Shown here piece by piece: positions 46,078 through 57,315 of a DNA stretch of 64,000 nucleotides. The DNA comes from Mycocentrospora acerina (Eukaryota; Ascomycota; Dothideomycetes; Pleosporales). Under the pieces are notes generated by a model. That model was not told where the DNA came from and did no database searches. It saw only the letters and a list, made by a program, of their open reading frames with translations. A program made the translations under genes and the position numbers. Positions within the stretch are counted from its first letter, which is position 1, and every line of letters begins with the position of its first letter. Location of the stretch: the NCBI GenBank assembly GCA_022701365.1, contig JAKUHH010000216.1, positions 682,001 through 746,000 of the forward strand, read 5' to 3'.

Positions 46078-47121
46078 GGTGGCAAATTTCGCTCTTTAGT
46101 GTTTATTTGTATTGATGTAGGGGGCCTGCAATTGTAGAAGGTCTGTACGTGAAGAATCAAGTTGGGCTACCCATCCTATTATGAAATGGGCCACCAGCTT
46201 TTCCATCGATCAGGGTTTTCTCTGCCAGGATAAGGGGGCCATCGGATGCAACGCAGCTACTCAGGCCCTCATCACGATAGCCAACTCTTCCTGCACGATG
46301 CGATAGAGGATGCTCGTGGTGGGTCACACAAGCCATGGCGATGGTCGGTAAGGTGAGCATGTCGTACTACGTTGGGTATCTCACAGGCGGGAAGAGCGTG
46401 CAGTAACGCATGTCACCGCAGCATAGGTAGTCATGAGAGGTGTTGTGCCCGTCAATCATAGAGCTGGACTGCTGCATGGGCCTGCTTCGGATACTCGCTG
46501 AGAGGAGACGATAGATATGAGGCCCACCATAGAGATTGGAGATAGGCTATCAGGTCCATGTTACATCCTCCGGGCGGAGAGCGTTGCAAGTGTGGCACTG
46601 GAGGCGATCTCGAGCGTGCTGCTAGTGCCCAATCAGATAGCACTACCACCAGCGCCCCGCTCCTGCTCTCCGAACCATCAAAGTACCCGGAATGCGGAAC
46701 AGTTGCATCACTGCAATCACGCGAGCCTGCTTGGCTTGCACGCAGTTACAGCCAGATGGGGCCTCAGCCATGGGGACTTGTTCGCATGGGGCGGCTGAAG
46801 GCCAGAGAGGTATCGCAGTGCGCCTTGCGAGCGGGCAGATGTTTATCGTTGTTACGCAGTGTTGATTTGTGAAGTTTGGCAGGGCTCGCCGTCACCCCGG
46901 CCTGGTTGACGCAGGCTTTAAATAGCGTGGGGCGCACCTGCCTCCTCCACACCTTAATTCTAAAGCGGTCTTGCCATCGCAGGGTGATCTGAGCGGCCTT
47001 AAGTATCGACTCGCTCGCGTGCCTAGCCCATCAGCCTCTCTACCTTTCATCTCCACACGACTGTGAGGCTAAGGATTTCATCTGCCCTGCCGACGCAGAT
47101 AAAATCCTCCCTCCTCACGCA
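46078..47121. promoter_or_regulatory. Divergent promoter region of deaminase and transporter genes
   Basis: 1044 bp between the two starts. A TTTAAATA element lies near 46917-46924, about 200 bp before the transporter ATG. An Ndt80-type core (CACAAAT on the minus strand) lies at 46865-46871. Both are sequence matches only. Confidence 0.45.
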
Positions 47122-48694
47122 ATGGCGACCAACGAGAAGCCCACGATGCCTGCACACGACATCCACACGCCAGAGCACTCAGTCAGCGATGACAGCACGC
47201 TGGACCTTCCCAACTCGTGGAAGTACAGGCGATTCACCATTGCTGGATTCAAGTTGCCATGGTTCGCCTCGCCACCTGTGCAGCTGGTCATCGTTTCCTT
47301 TGTCTGCTTCCTTTGCCCGGGCATGTTCAATGCGCTCAACGGCATGGGTGGAGGTGGTCAGCTTGACCCGACCGCCAACAACCGCGCGAACACGGCCTTG
47401 TACTCAACCTTTGCTGTAGTTGGTTTCTTCGCTGGAACCTTTACCAACAAGCTTGGTATCCGCACAGCTCTGTCTTTTGGCGGCGTTGGTTACTCCGTCT
47501 ACGTTGCTTCTTATCTTTCCTACAACCATACGAAAAATCTTGGCTTTACGACTTTCGCGGGCGCGCTCCTTGGTGTATGCGCTGGTCTGCTTTGGTGCGC
47601 CCAGGGAGCTATCATGATGTCTTACCCTCCCGAGGGGTCAAAGGGGCGTTATATTTCGTGGTTCTGGATGATTTTCAACTTGGGTGCTGTGATTGGCAGT
47701 TTGGTAAGTCGACTTTGTTACACAAAATCACTTCTTGAAGAAGCAATGCTGACAGTCGCAGATTCCTCTTGGTCAGAACATGCATACCACAACTGCTGCC
47801 ACTGTTAATGATGGTACCTATGTCGGATTCCTCGTACTCACCATCATCGGAGCTGCTCTCGCTTGGACTCTTGTTGATGCCAGGGATGTCATCCGTTCCG
47901 ATGGATCCAAGGTTGTTGTCATGAAGCACCCTTCATGGAAGTCTGAAATTATAGGCCTGTATGAGACGTTCCTCACAGACCCCTACATCATCCTCCTATT
48001 CCCCATGTTTCTTGCATCCAACTGGTTTTATACCTACCATTTCACCGAGGTCAATGGCGCATACTTCAACACCCGCACTCGTGCTCTAAACGGTGTGTGT
48101 TATTACATCTTCCAAATCATTGGAGCCTATGTTTTCGGTTTCGCCCTCGACTTCAAGGGTATGCGACGAACCACCCGTGCCAAAGCTGCTTGGGGCGCTC
48201 TGTTTGCCACTATCATGCTTGTGTGGGGGTTCGGCTTCATGTTTCAAAAGACTTACGACCGCGCATGGGCTTCTGACCCAAACAACAAAAAGAAGGATTG
48301 GTCTGATTCGGGCTACGGTGGTCCGTTTGTTCTCTACATGTTCTACGGGTTCTCTGATGCCGCATGGCAAACCTGCGTATACTGGTTCATGGGCGCCATG
48401 ACCAACAACGGCCGAAAGCTTGCCAACTTTGCCGGCTTCTACAAGGGCATCCAATCTGCTGGCGGTGCCATCACTTGGCGGTTGGACGACATGAAGATCC
48501 CTTACATGCACATGTTCGCGTCCAATTGGGGTCTTCTCGCTGGCAGCTTGGTTATAGCCCTTCCCGTTATTCTCTGGAAGGTTGAGGATACCGTTCCACT
48601 TGAGAAGGATGTCGCATTTACTGACGAGACTATTGCGGAGGTAGCTCCCAAGGCGCATATTATAAATGCTCGCGATGACGTTGAGAAGGTGTAA
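47122..48694 (+). CDS. NGT1: UNC-93-like MFS transporter, probable GlcNAc importer of the cluster
   Basis: Exon 47122-47703 joins exon 47762-48694 across a 58-nt intron, giving 504 residues. There are about 11-12 hydrophobic helices, from PVQLVIVSFVCFLCPGMFNAL to the C-terminal GLLAGSLVIALPVILW. The GMFNALNGMGGGGQ and WCAQGAIMMSYPPEGSKGRYI segments are typical of UNC-93/DUF895 proteins. An Asn-His-Thr glycosylation site lies in a loop. The N-terminal 40 residues are soluble and end in NSWKYRRFTIAG. Being divergent from the deaminase and next to the GlcNAc kinase, it is the natural candidate for the GlcNAc transporter, as Ngt1 is in the Candida and Trichoderma pathway. The substrate is inferred from context only. 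Confidence 0.85.
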
Positions 48695-50237
48695 GCGTGA
48701 GAATGCAGAACAGTTTATAACTGACGTGCTTTCGGGGTGTTTCGTGGTGCTCTCTTTCTATGATACCAGAACTGCCTTTGTGGCTTGTTGTTTGTTGTAA
48801 TCGATTTGATGCATTTATGATGTCTGATTTTCAGATACTTACGCTTGGGTGGAAGTGTATTTTTGGGTCACTTCTTAATATCCGCTGTTTCACTTCACTT
48901 TAGATCATTTAGGGAACAATGATTGGTTACCAAATGCTCTGCTAGTACGCTTCCATTGCCACAGCTTGAAACCAAGTAGTGAATTTAATGGTCTTTTCAA
49001 TCTATCAAGGAGCACGTGGGTCGTGGATTTAAATAGCCACGGATGACGAATAACATGCACGTGACATAATACAGTGCAACACGAACACCCAGCTTGACGT
49101 ATCTGAGTATCAAATATTTATTTGTACGATTGTATCAACGGAGTGAACCACTATCATAAGCAGCGCGTGAGACAATTGTTCGACTAAAGGCTGGCATTCT
49201 GAACCCTCTGCCTGTACGCCTTGAAGCTAGTATGTGAGCGGTTGTGATCCTGCCCATGATGTACATGTATGCATAATGCAGGAATATGCCTGCGCATCAT
49301 CGATTCTTCGAGTTCTCGAATTCTCGAATTCTCAATTCCCATGCGTCGCGTCACATGAAGCAGCTACCTGCCCCTCGGATCCGGCATTTTCAGGGCTCGA
49401 AGACATCCAACACGAGATGGAGACTTGGCGTGATGCACTTTCCGTCTACCATTCCACAATCACCTCTATACCCCCTCACCACCGCGATTGATCACTACAT
49501 TGCCGCCAAAGGCAACGTTGGAATTTGCCACCACCTACGATGGTAATCTCGTTGAATCGTGATCACGGCAGCTTCGCCTATTGCGGCCTAGCGGGACGTA
49601 ACGGTAGTATCCAACATCGAGACATCATATCCAACAAACCCCACCAGTGCACTCCCATGAGGACGCCCTGTCCTTACCCGTGCCCCTTTCGAGGCGTGCC
49701 TGGAGCGAACGAATCCTTTGTCAGGTGGTCTTGGTCCTAGTCTTACATTCTGCCACGATTTGCTCTCGACCCCCGCTGCCACACTACGCCCATATTGTCT
49801 GCCGCTGAGCACGGCAGACACCGCACGCCATAGAGTAGTCCCCGAAGAATCCCCAGGCTACATCCTCTAGCGGATACAACCTTCTCTTACTCTCGTCTGT
49901 ACAACCCATGTTAGGGAAGCTGTTCTGTTACGAGTCCCGCTCATTCTTCCGGTGGTCCCACTGAAGACTTTATGCTTTTGCACTCCGCTGGCTTGGTCAA
50001 CTCGGTTGATTCTGCAGATTTTGATATAACGCCAAAATATAACATTCACCGAAAGGCCGGGACCCACCGTCACGTTCAATAAAGTCGCCCTCATCCCTCC
50101 GTACTTTTGTTGTTGTTGTTGTTGTTTTGATCCGATCCGAATAACGCCGCGCCGCCATCATCTCAAGGGCCTGAAAACACCAACTCTCCTTACTCTCCTC
50201 CCGGCGATTCTTCAGAAGCTACGGGTGCACAACGTCC
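48695..50237. other. Long upstream region of the GlcNAc kinase gene
   Basis: No gene supported in 1.54 kb. It contains a short TTG run (50107-50126) 110 bp before the kinase ATG and an 8-bp tandem TTCTCGAA motif at 49313-49331. Confidence 0.5.
50107..50126 (+). repeat. (TTG)n microsatellite
   Basis: About 20 bp of TTG repeats in the 5' flank of the kinase gene. Confidence 0.8.
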
Positions 50238-51877
50238 ATGTTCGAGTTCTGGCAAAGTCTACTCGCGGCCTTGGAACGAATCGCCATGTTGTCCTCGCTC
50301 ATCCATACGGTGTTTCCCTTGCTGTCTTCTCGGAAGCGCGTGCGAGATGCAGTTCACGTGTACGATCGCACCATGGACGACCTCCTGCGCGAAATTCAGA
50401 GCTTGTTTGAAGCGCCACTGGATTCCGCAAGGCTGTTGCAAATGTCGGACCAATTACAGGACCAATTTGCACCGAAGCTGCAAGCCAGTGATATTTGCAT
50501 GCTGCCCTCGTATAATCACAAATTACCATCTGGACTCGAAAAGGGAACATATCTCGCTCTCGATGTTGGGGGATCTACGTTTCGCGTCGCAGTTGTGGAG
50601 CTTAACGGAAAGCAGGCTGGTGTCAAAAACATGCGCATTATCAACATGAAGAGTTTCAAGATTGACGAGAAAATCCGGCAATTACGAGGAAATGCCTTCT
50701 TCGACTGGATGGCTGCAAGAATTGAACAGGCGCTCACAGAGTCTGATGTGCAAATGTCTAGCGACATGAAGAGCTTTGAAATGGGCTTAGCATGGTCTTT
50801 CCCAGTCGAGTAGGTGGACTCCTGTCACAGATCTTTCATCCTGCTAAAACTCTTAAAGGCAAACATCTACCCGTAGTGGTAACCTCTTAGAAATGGGTAA
50901 AGGCTTTCGCGCAACAGAAGGTCTCCTCGGTCAAGATCTTAGCGAGCTGATTATGGCTCCTTGCAGGAAAAGGGTGAGATCTACAGCCACGATTTGCGCA
51001 TTGAGCTCATGCTAATCTATTCAAGAACCTCCCTGTTCATATGAGGTCGATCATCAACGACTCCTCTGCGACGCTACTATCACGTGCATACGAAGATCCA
51101 TCGACGCGGTTTGCCGTCATCCTAGGGACCGGCTTTAACATTTCAGTGCACCTGCCTATTTCATCGCTCGCAGCAGCAAAGTACAAAGGCTATCCCCAAA
51201 AGTGGCTAGATGAGGCCACGCATGTCCTAGTCAACACAGAATGCAGCATGTTTGGCAAGAATGTTTTCCCCACCACTAGATGGGACGATTATCTCAACGA
51301 GACGCATGCACGTCCCGACTTCCAACCTTTCGAGCACATGATCAGCGGTCGCTATCTAGGCGAAATCATACGACTGATTATCATCGAAGCGGTGCAGACA
51401 GCTGGTTTATTCAGCGGCGAAGTTCCAGATCAGCTCTCTGAGCCTTACTCCTTGGACACGGGGACCATTGCAGCAATTGAGATGGACTACTCCAAGCACC
51501 TCACCCACGCTACCACGCTCTTCCAGACAAAACACCCATTGAGCAAACCCCCGACCCACAACGACATCCAATTTGTCCGCCAAGTCTCGCAGCTCGTCAC
51601 GCATCGCGCCGCAGCCTTCCTCGCTGCCGGCATCCACGCACTTTGGGAATTGCGCACCGCATCTGAAGGGTTGATCCCAGCGTCCGCCGGCCACATGAGC
51701 ATCGGCTGCAACGGCTCTGTGATTGAAAAGTACCCTTGCTTCCGAGCCCTCTGCCAGTCGCATCTCGACGAGCTGACGATTGCGTCGGGGGCGGAAGCAA
51801 AGGCGATTTCGCTCGAGGTTGCCGTTGAGTCGGCAATCTACGGTGCTGCCGTCGCGGTGTGTTGTCTCGAATCATAG
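50238..51877 (+). CDS. hxk3: Hexokinase-family GlcNAc kinase (Hxk3 / XprF-HxkC branch)
   Basis: Exons 50238-50809, 50859-50973 and 51026-51877 join to 512 residues. It is expected to phosphorylate GlcNAc to GlcNAc-6-P. The phosphate-binding motif is LALDVGGSTFRVAVVELNG (106-124). The sugar-binding block is WSFPVEQTSTRSGNL, which differs from the glucose-kinase consensus. The catalytic Asp is Asp241 in IINDSSATLL. ATP-site pieces are VILGTGFN and the late AGHMSIGCNGSVIEKYP. The N-terminal 30 residues are hydrophobic and helical, resembling the mitochondrial anchor of atypical hexokinases such as Aspergillus XprF/HxkC. Cluster position argues for GlcNAc rather than glucose as substrate. Introns are 49 and 52 nt. 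Confidence 0.9.
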
Positions 51878-52110
51878 TAATCGTATAGTGATGGGATTCC
51901 TTCCCTCAACGTGAGAGAGGGAGTATAGACGATTGATGTTTGTGCTTTTAATACCCTTCTAGCGACGACGTTTTGTGTACACGCATTTACAGAAGGAACA
52001 TATTCTGTAGTAGTTTTTTCTTTTTTTGGTTTTTCCCCCTCTTTGGAAAATAGTCCTAGACCTTTGCGGACGGGATATAGAAACTCATGACTTGCATATG
52101 GGGAGCTCTT

Positions 52111-52138
52111 TGGATTGGATTGGATTGGATTGGATTGG
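52111..52138 (+). repeat. (GGATT)n tandem repeat
   Basis: Five to six copies of a pentamer about 230 bp past the kinase stop codon. Confidence 0.85.
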
Positions 52139-53197
52139 GGGCTTCCCTACGGCGTTTTCCACCCCCCGACAAGGGTATATACTGGGGAGGCAGAGCATAT
52201 TATTAATCATTTTCCACTTGTGATCAATTGAGAGTTCACTTCCTTACTCCCGGGAGGCGATGATCTCACGACTTTCCACGTAAGCTTATTTTTCGCTTCA
52301 CACATCACCATCTTCACCGGTGCGAGTAAAAAAATTACCCCCACCGCCAAGCAAAGGTATAACATCAAAAAGTAAAATATTACTACATCTACCTGCATTC
52401 AAAACATGATAGATAGCATAAGACGGCCACATCTCCGCCATGTCCTGCAAATCCTGCTTTGTGTCAACACAAGCATTCGGCTGCAGCGCATCGCGTCGCG
52501 TCCAGACCAGTTACTCCTCCCCGCCGATGGTCGCCGACAATGCAACGACATCTTGTCACCTTAAACGGAGGCGAAAGGGGGGCTTGAACAACAGGACTAC
52601 GCCGTAATTTTCCTGCAAGTGCAAAGCGCATATCCCCGCCTTTAGACTCGATAGGAAGCCTCGGCATCTTATCTGGTGCGGTAACGCTGTTTACCATGTT
52701 CGCAGCAGGGTATAAGCTGTTTGGAGCAAAGACGTGCAGTGCAGCGTTGTTGTTCTTCCGGGGCGGATGGATGGGATGGGTTCAATACGAGCCTCGGGAA
52801 GTGGGCCCAAATGTGGAACCCACGTGGCCGAACATCGCTTTGCACGGAACGTGACGGGCGTGACGGACGTAACGTAACGTCGCGCGTCGGGGGAGGTAAC
52901 GCGTTTGAAGGATTGTGGACGCGGGTGGATTTTTGGAAGAGTGTGTCATTCCGGTGTTGCGGCGATATGATCCGGAGGATGATTGTGGGGGCTGTGGATC
53001 TTGCCCGTTTTGTATCTTTGCTTACACTCAGTGGAGTAGGTGATTGTCTGTCCCAGCCTTGTATCATCGGTGACGGGGGAAAGATTACCTGCCTGATATG
53101 GATTTATGCCCGTATTTTCATGTTTTGCAAAGGATAAACCGTCGTGGATGGACAGAGAGACGGATATCAGGTCGATGGAGACCATCCTGCTAATCTT

Positions 53198-53218
53198 GGT
53201 GGTGGTGGTGGTGGTGGT
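53198..53218 (+). repeat. (GGT)n microsatellite
   Basis: A run of GGT triplets in non-coding sequence. Confidence 0.75.
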
Positions 53219-54610
53219 TGCTGTGCGCTCTTCAACAAGCCCCCCGGAAATACCGCTAACATCTACCAAGGCCTCGTTTCGAGATTTCTGGCGCATGGTG
53301 GCTGGCTGGCTATTGCTACTTTACCATCTTCATGCAGCCAGGCAATCAAGGCCTGTTGGTGTTGCTGGATAATGTAGGATGGGCGGATGTTTGGATTTAG
53401 CGTCGAGTGAGAGAGTAACGTCCCGTATAGGAGTGATGCTTCCTCGAGTCTATGCTGCAATGCTACCTGATTGTGTCGGCGCAAGGTGCCACTTCCCGAA
53501 TCCAATGAGCTTGTCGACGTGTCGATTGTGGATTATCATGTGGTAGAGATTGATCAGCAGACACGTGTAGGATGTATGCAGTAACATCGAACTAGAGCTC
53601 TTGAGTGCTGGTAGTTCGAAATAGGTGATGGTTACCATACGGCTCTTCTGTAGCTGACCAGGACTGATGTCCGGGTGTCACGTCCGTTGTTCGTGTAGGC
53701 CCCCTAACTGGTACCCACCTTACATAAACCGGCAGATGGGAACCAAAGCGTAATTGCCAAATGACGTGATGCAGGCGTTATAAATCGAATACGACCTGCT
53801 AAAAGAGAGGCATATCTGCAGTGCTGTTGTATTTTGTCAGCGAATTTTATCACAAAAGTAAAGGGAACCCTCTGGAAATGAGATTACATTATATGTCTTG
53901 TACAACGAAAGAGCCTGTTATTTTAAATGAGATATCATATAAATTGTGAAGCTGCATTAAATGACTGGCAAGAGACATGGTGGTATAGTGATAAGATCCG
54001 AAAAGAAAACCCCCTTCCTAGTGACTGCCTCCTGTACTTCAATTTAGATGAAGTAAGAGAATCATCGCATCGTAAGTTAAAAAAACAGTATTTTCCTTGC
54101 ACGCGTAAAAGCCGAGACTGACAATTGAGATAGGTGAAGTAGTCTCCAACATGGCTCATACGTATCTTGTCTGAGACTCTGGATAGACGATACCTTGACT
54201 GGGTATCGAAGCGACTCCTTGCTCCCGAGCACAAGTATATTTGAAGATGAAGCGTTCCTGACCCCTCTCTGTCGTGAGGGATAGGGCCTGTGTTCTGTGG
54301 CCCGACTCGTAAGAGAACAGCCGAGGATTGGTGTGGTTGTTGGAGAGGCGTATTACCTCAAAAAGTTCATGGTGAAAAGAGTCGGAGATATGGCTGGGTG
54401 GTATTCAAGAGTTATAAATTTCATCCAAGGCGAACTTCTGGATGATTATAATAACGCGGGCCTAGATGTCGTGCTCTCGGATGTGGGCAAAAGCAAGAGC
54501 AAAAACAGAAGACCAGAATTTTAGTTCAGGTCATCTATGCAAACGTCCTGGCATCTGGGTACGCGGCCTTTAGGCAAAGAATGCCACGCGTGAAATTCCA
54601 AAGTAAGCCC

Positions 54611-56391
54611 TCACCAAACATCGGAAAAGTAACGCTTTGATTTGTTCTTGACTGCAAGAACCTTCGGATCCTTTGGTAAGTTTGTATGATGGACAACATG
54701 AGGCCGATACACAGCGTCAACAGGTGGCATCCAGTCATCAAGACCCAGAGGAAAGTACTCATAAAGAAGATCTGCGCTCTCGTCTGGACTACCAATTACC
54801 CCTATAGAGAACGAGGGTGGGCGCACTGGGGTAGCTCTCTTTCTCACTTGGTCAGAGGGCGATGGTACCTTCTTGGGCTCATCGTCAGTTAGTGACAAGG
54901 TAACCGGAGCCATTGGTATTTGTTGTAGTATTGGAGTGTGTTTTGAGATTTCGGGGGTTGATTGCGCATAGGGCGTGGCATGGGGCATTGTTGCGGACGG
55001 TGGATCTTGCGGTAACGCGGTCATTGCTCCGCCTGGGATTTTCCAATCGATGAAGTCGGGAGAAATTGGCAACTCGTTTGCGCTAAACTCGTATGGCATC
55101 TGTATTGTGTCCATTGGTTTCGAGGTTGGTGCAGTGTGCGTCTGCCCATGAAATTGTGTGGGTTGGTTGGAATCGCCTGTAGTTGTTCGACTGGGCTGGG
55201 CAGGCAGCGCCGCCTTTCTCACAGAGGCAGCACCCCCATTGATGGGCATATCTTTTCGGGACTGGAAGTTTCTTGGACTTCGTCCTCGGACAATGACCGC
55301 ACCTGATTGGATCTCACACAAGGGCACCTTGGCTCCATTTGCAAGGGTTGCTACAACTTTCAAGCGAACGACAAAGTGCTGCTGCAATTCCTTTCGTCGG
55401 CCATTGTTTGCCGTTGCTATTCGAAACTGCAGTCTCTTCCAGCTGATGGGAAAGTTGACATATTCCGAGTCCATGTCCTGCCCGGTGGAAAGATCCAACG
55501 GGTACGTGGATGGCTCTCTCTCAGTCTTGTCTTCTGCAGGCACAGTGCTAGTCGCGGGTGTTTTCCAGGGCACGGTGATTATTTTCACGGGATTGCCCTC
55601 GAGTGACTCGGTAGCAGATATCACGAGCTCCTGGCCAAGTATGGGTATCTGGTCCCCTTGGTCGGTCATGAGGCACTGCAGACTCCGTGGCAGCGTAACT
55701 GTGCCTGTAATCTGGAACAAGTTCCTCCGATAGCAGGTCAGTTCAGTCGGTGGTGGCTGCACGTCCCCTGCTGCGGCCCAGGGTGACTCGGCGAGGAAGA
55801 ACATGCCGTGGAGCTGGGCGGACATGGATATCGAGACCCTGCGCATGGCGAAGTCGAGGATTGTGTATGGCACCTGTGGCAGCGAGAAGCCCAGCAGCTT
55901 GTTGTTGCTCTCGATGCTGGGACTCTCGGGCACGCCATGCTGCTCATGGGGGTGGACCGAGTGCTCGTAGGTGCTGTGGACATCAGAGAAGGGGTCCTCG
56001 TAGGTGTTGAAGCGCTTTATCTGAGCGGGATGCTGTTGCGCTTGCTGGAGATCGTACTGCGAGAAGGCAGCCTCGCTTCTGCAGGGGGGTGTTAGCAGAT
56101 ATCATGTTGTGGTTGGTGGTGTTGATAGTGATGATGGTGGTGGTGGTGGTGGTGTTGTTCTTGTTGTTAACGCAGCAGCTACAGCCGTTGCACTCGCTGT
56201 TGCTGCTACCGTCGTGCTGGGGTTGAACTAGCTTACCCTGCAAACGTCTCGGCATCGTACGTCGAGCGCTGATCGTATGGGTCGAGCGGGCCCATGGGCA
56301 TTTGCATATGCTGCTGGTCGGGCACTCTTGCGTTCTGCAGCGGCACTGGCGTTGCCAAGTACGACATGGTGATGGTGTCGAAGCCTTCCAT
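54611..56391 (-). CDS. ron1: Ndt80/PhoG-like transcription factor, RON1 type, regulator of GlcNAc catabolism
   Basis: Exon 56237-56391 joins exon 54611-56078 across a 158-nt intron, giving 540 residues. The Ndt80 DNA-binding domain (residues about 120-310) is recognisable from AQLHGMFFLAESPW, CYRRNLFQITGTVTLPRSLQ, the NFPISWKRLQFRIATANNGRRKELQQHFVVRLKV-like block (read in parts), and IVRGRSPRNFQSRKD, which contacts DNA in Ndt80. The N-terminus is rich in Gln, Met and Pro. After the domain comes a Pro/Ser/Thr-rich tail. In Trichoderma and Candida an Ndt80-like factor of this kind controls GlcNAc genes, and here it lies inside the cluster, next to the GH3 gene on the same strand. Assignment to RON1 rests on domain plus context. 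Confidence 0.88.
56135..56154 (+). repeat. (GGT)n run inside the ron1 intron
   Basis: A GGT microsatellite in the 158-nt intron, the longest intron inside the cluster, so length variation here could affect splicing. Confidence 0.7.
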
Positions 56392-57315
56392 TGCGGCTCA
56401 GCGGGCAGGCCCGGGGCGAGAGAGAAACAGGTGACGGGGCTGCGCATGCGCGCGATTGATTGCACGGCGAGGCTCTGGCGGTGGGTGGCCAGCAGCAGGG
56501 CGTGTGGAGACGGCGTGCCTAGCACGAACGCAATGCGCTGGGGTGGGAAGCGGAGGTGACGCCCGCGCGAGATGCGCAACAGTAGAAGATGGGCTGGGGG
56601 AGCTCTGCAACAGTCGCAAGCAGGCCAGACACAGCGCGCGCACGAGACAATGCTACCACCAAGTCGCCAGCTGTTGTGCGACGCGACGTCGTCGCAACAG
56701 ATCACATGCGGCCCAAGCAAGATCAGTCGGAAGTCGTCAAATGCGGGAGCAGTGGGGCCGTAGGGCAGCTAGCGACAACAGACGGACAGACGAGGGGGTG
56801 CAGGCGGATGGGCCAGAGGAGCGGCCTCAGGCAGTCTTGTTGTTCAGGCGACCAACGTGCTTTATTTTCAACGATGCGCAGTGCGGCGGAAATGGCGATC
56901 TCGTGCAGGACCCCCATCAGACGTCTTTTCTGGAAGCCTTCTCGAAACAACACCCCGACTTTGTGGAGCACCATCAGCCTCCGTAAGCCGCCAGTGGCGA
57001 CGGCTGTTCCTCCGAGTTGTTAAAAATAAGCCCGCCTTGGGCCAATTTCAGGCTCTATTTGGACGTCCCTTCTCCAAACCGTACGCTAAACGAACCTCTG
57101 AACAGCGCCAGCCCACCAACGCCCGCTTCCACAATCGGCGACACCGAGATCACCCCCTCAGCCCGGCCACAATCCGGGGTATGTACAAAGTGAACCCCTG
57201 ATAACGTACACTCAACACAGCTACCGCGCATTACATTTTCCCAATCCAAAACAAACTAAGAGTGTCCGTGTCCCAAGATCAACCCCATGCCAATGATATT
57301 CTCCGATTCCTTGCG
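56392..57315. other. Promoter of ron1 and 3' flank of the GH3 gene
   Basis: 924 bp, GC-rich toward ron1. Open frames here (up to 176 codons on plus) lie antisense to or past the ron1 start and show no family features. Confidence 0.45.

Larger units (their letters stand above)
51878..54610. other. 2.7-kb gene-free gap inside the GlcNAc cluster
   Basis: No coding region could be supported on either strand; frames up to 138 codons (for example 52721-53137 and its antisense) show no family features. It holds a GGATT tandem (52111-52138) and a GGT run (53198-53218). It separates the kinase from the regulator. Confidence 0.5.

Noticed and set aside
47675..48658. Minus-strand frames of 84-190 codons across the transporter
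   Set aside because: Shadows of the membrane-protein coding strand.
49313..49331. TTCTCGAA tandem resembling a heat-shock element
   Set aside because: TTC and GAA units are not in the regular 5-bp phase beyond one pair, and it lies 0.9 kb from the next start.
53927..54524. Small plus frames between kinase and regulator (64 and 75 codons)
   Set aside because: Could not be joined into a gene by any splice pair I trust and no family resemblance.
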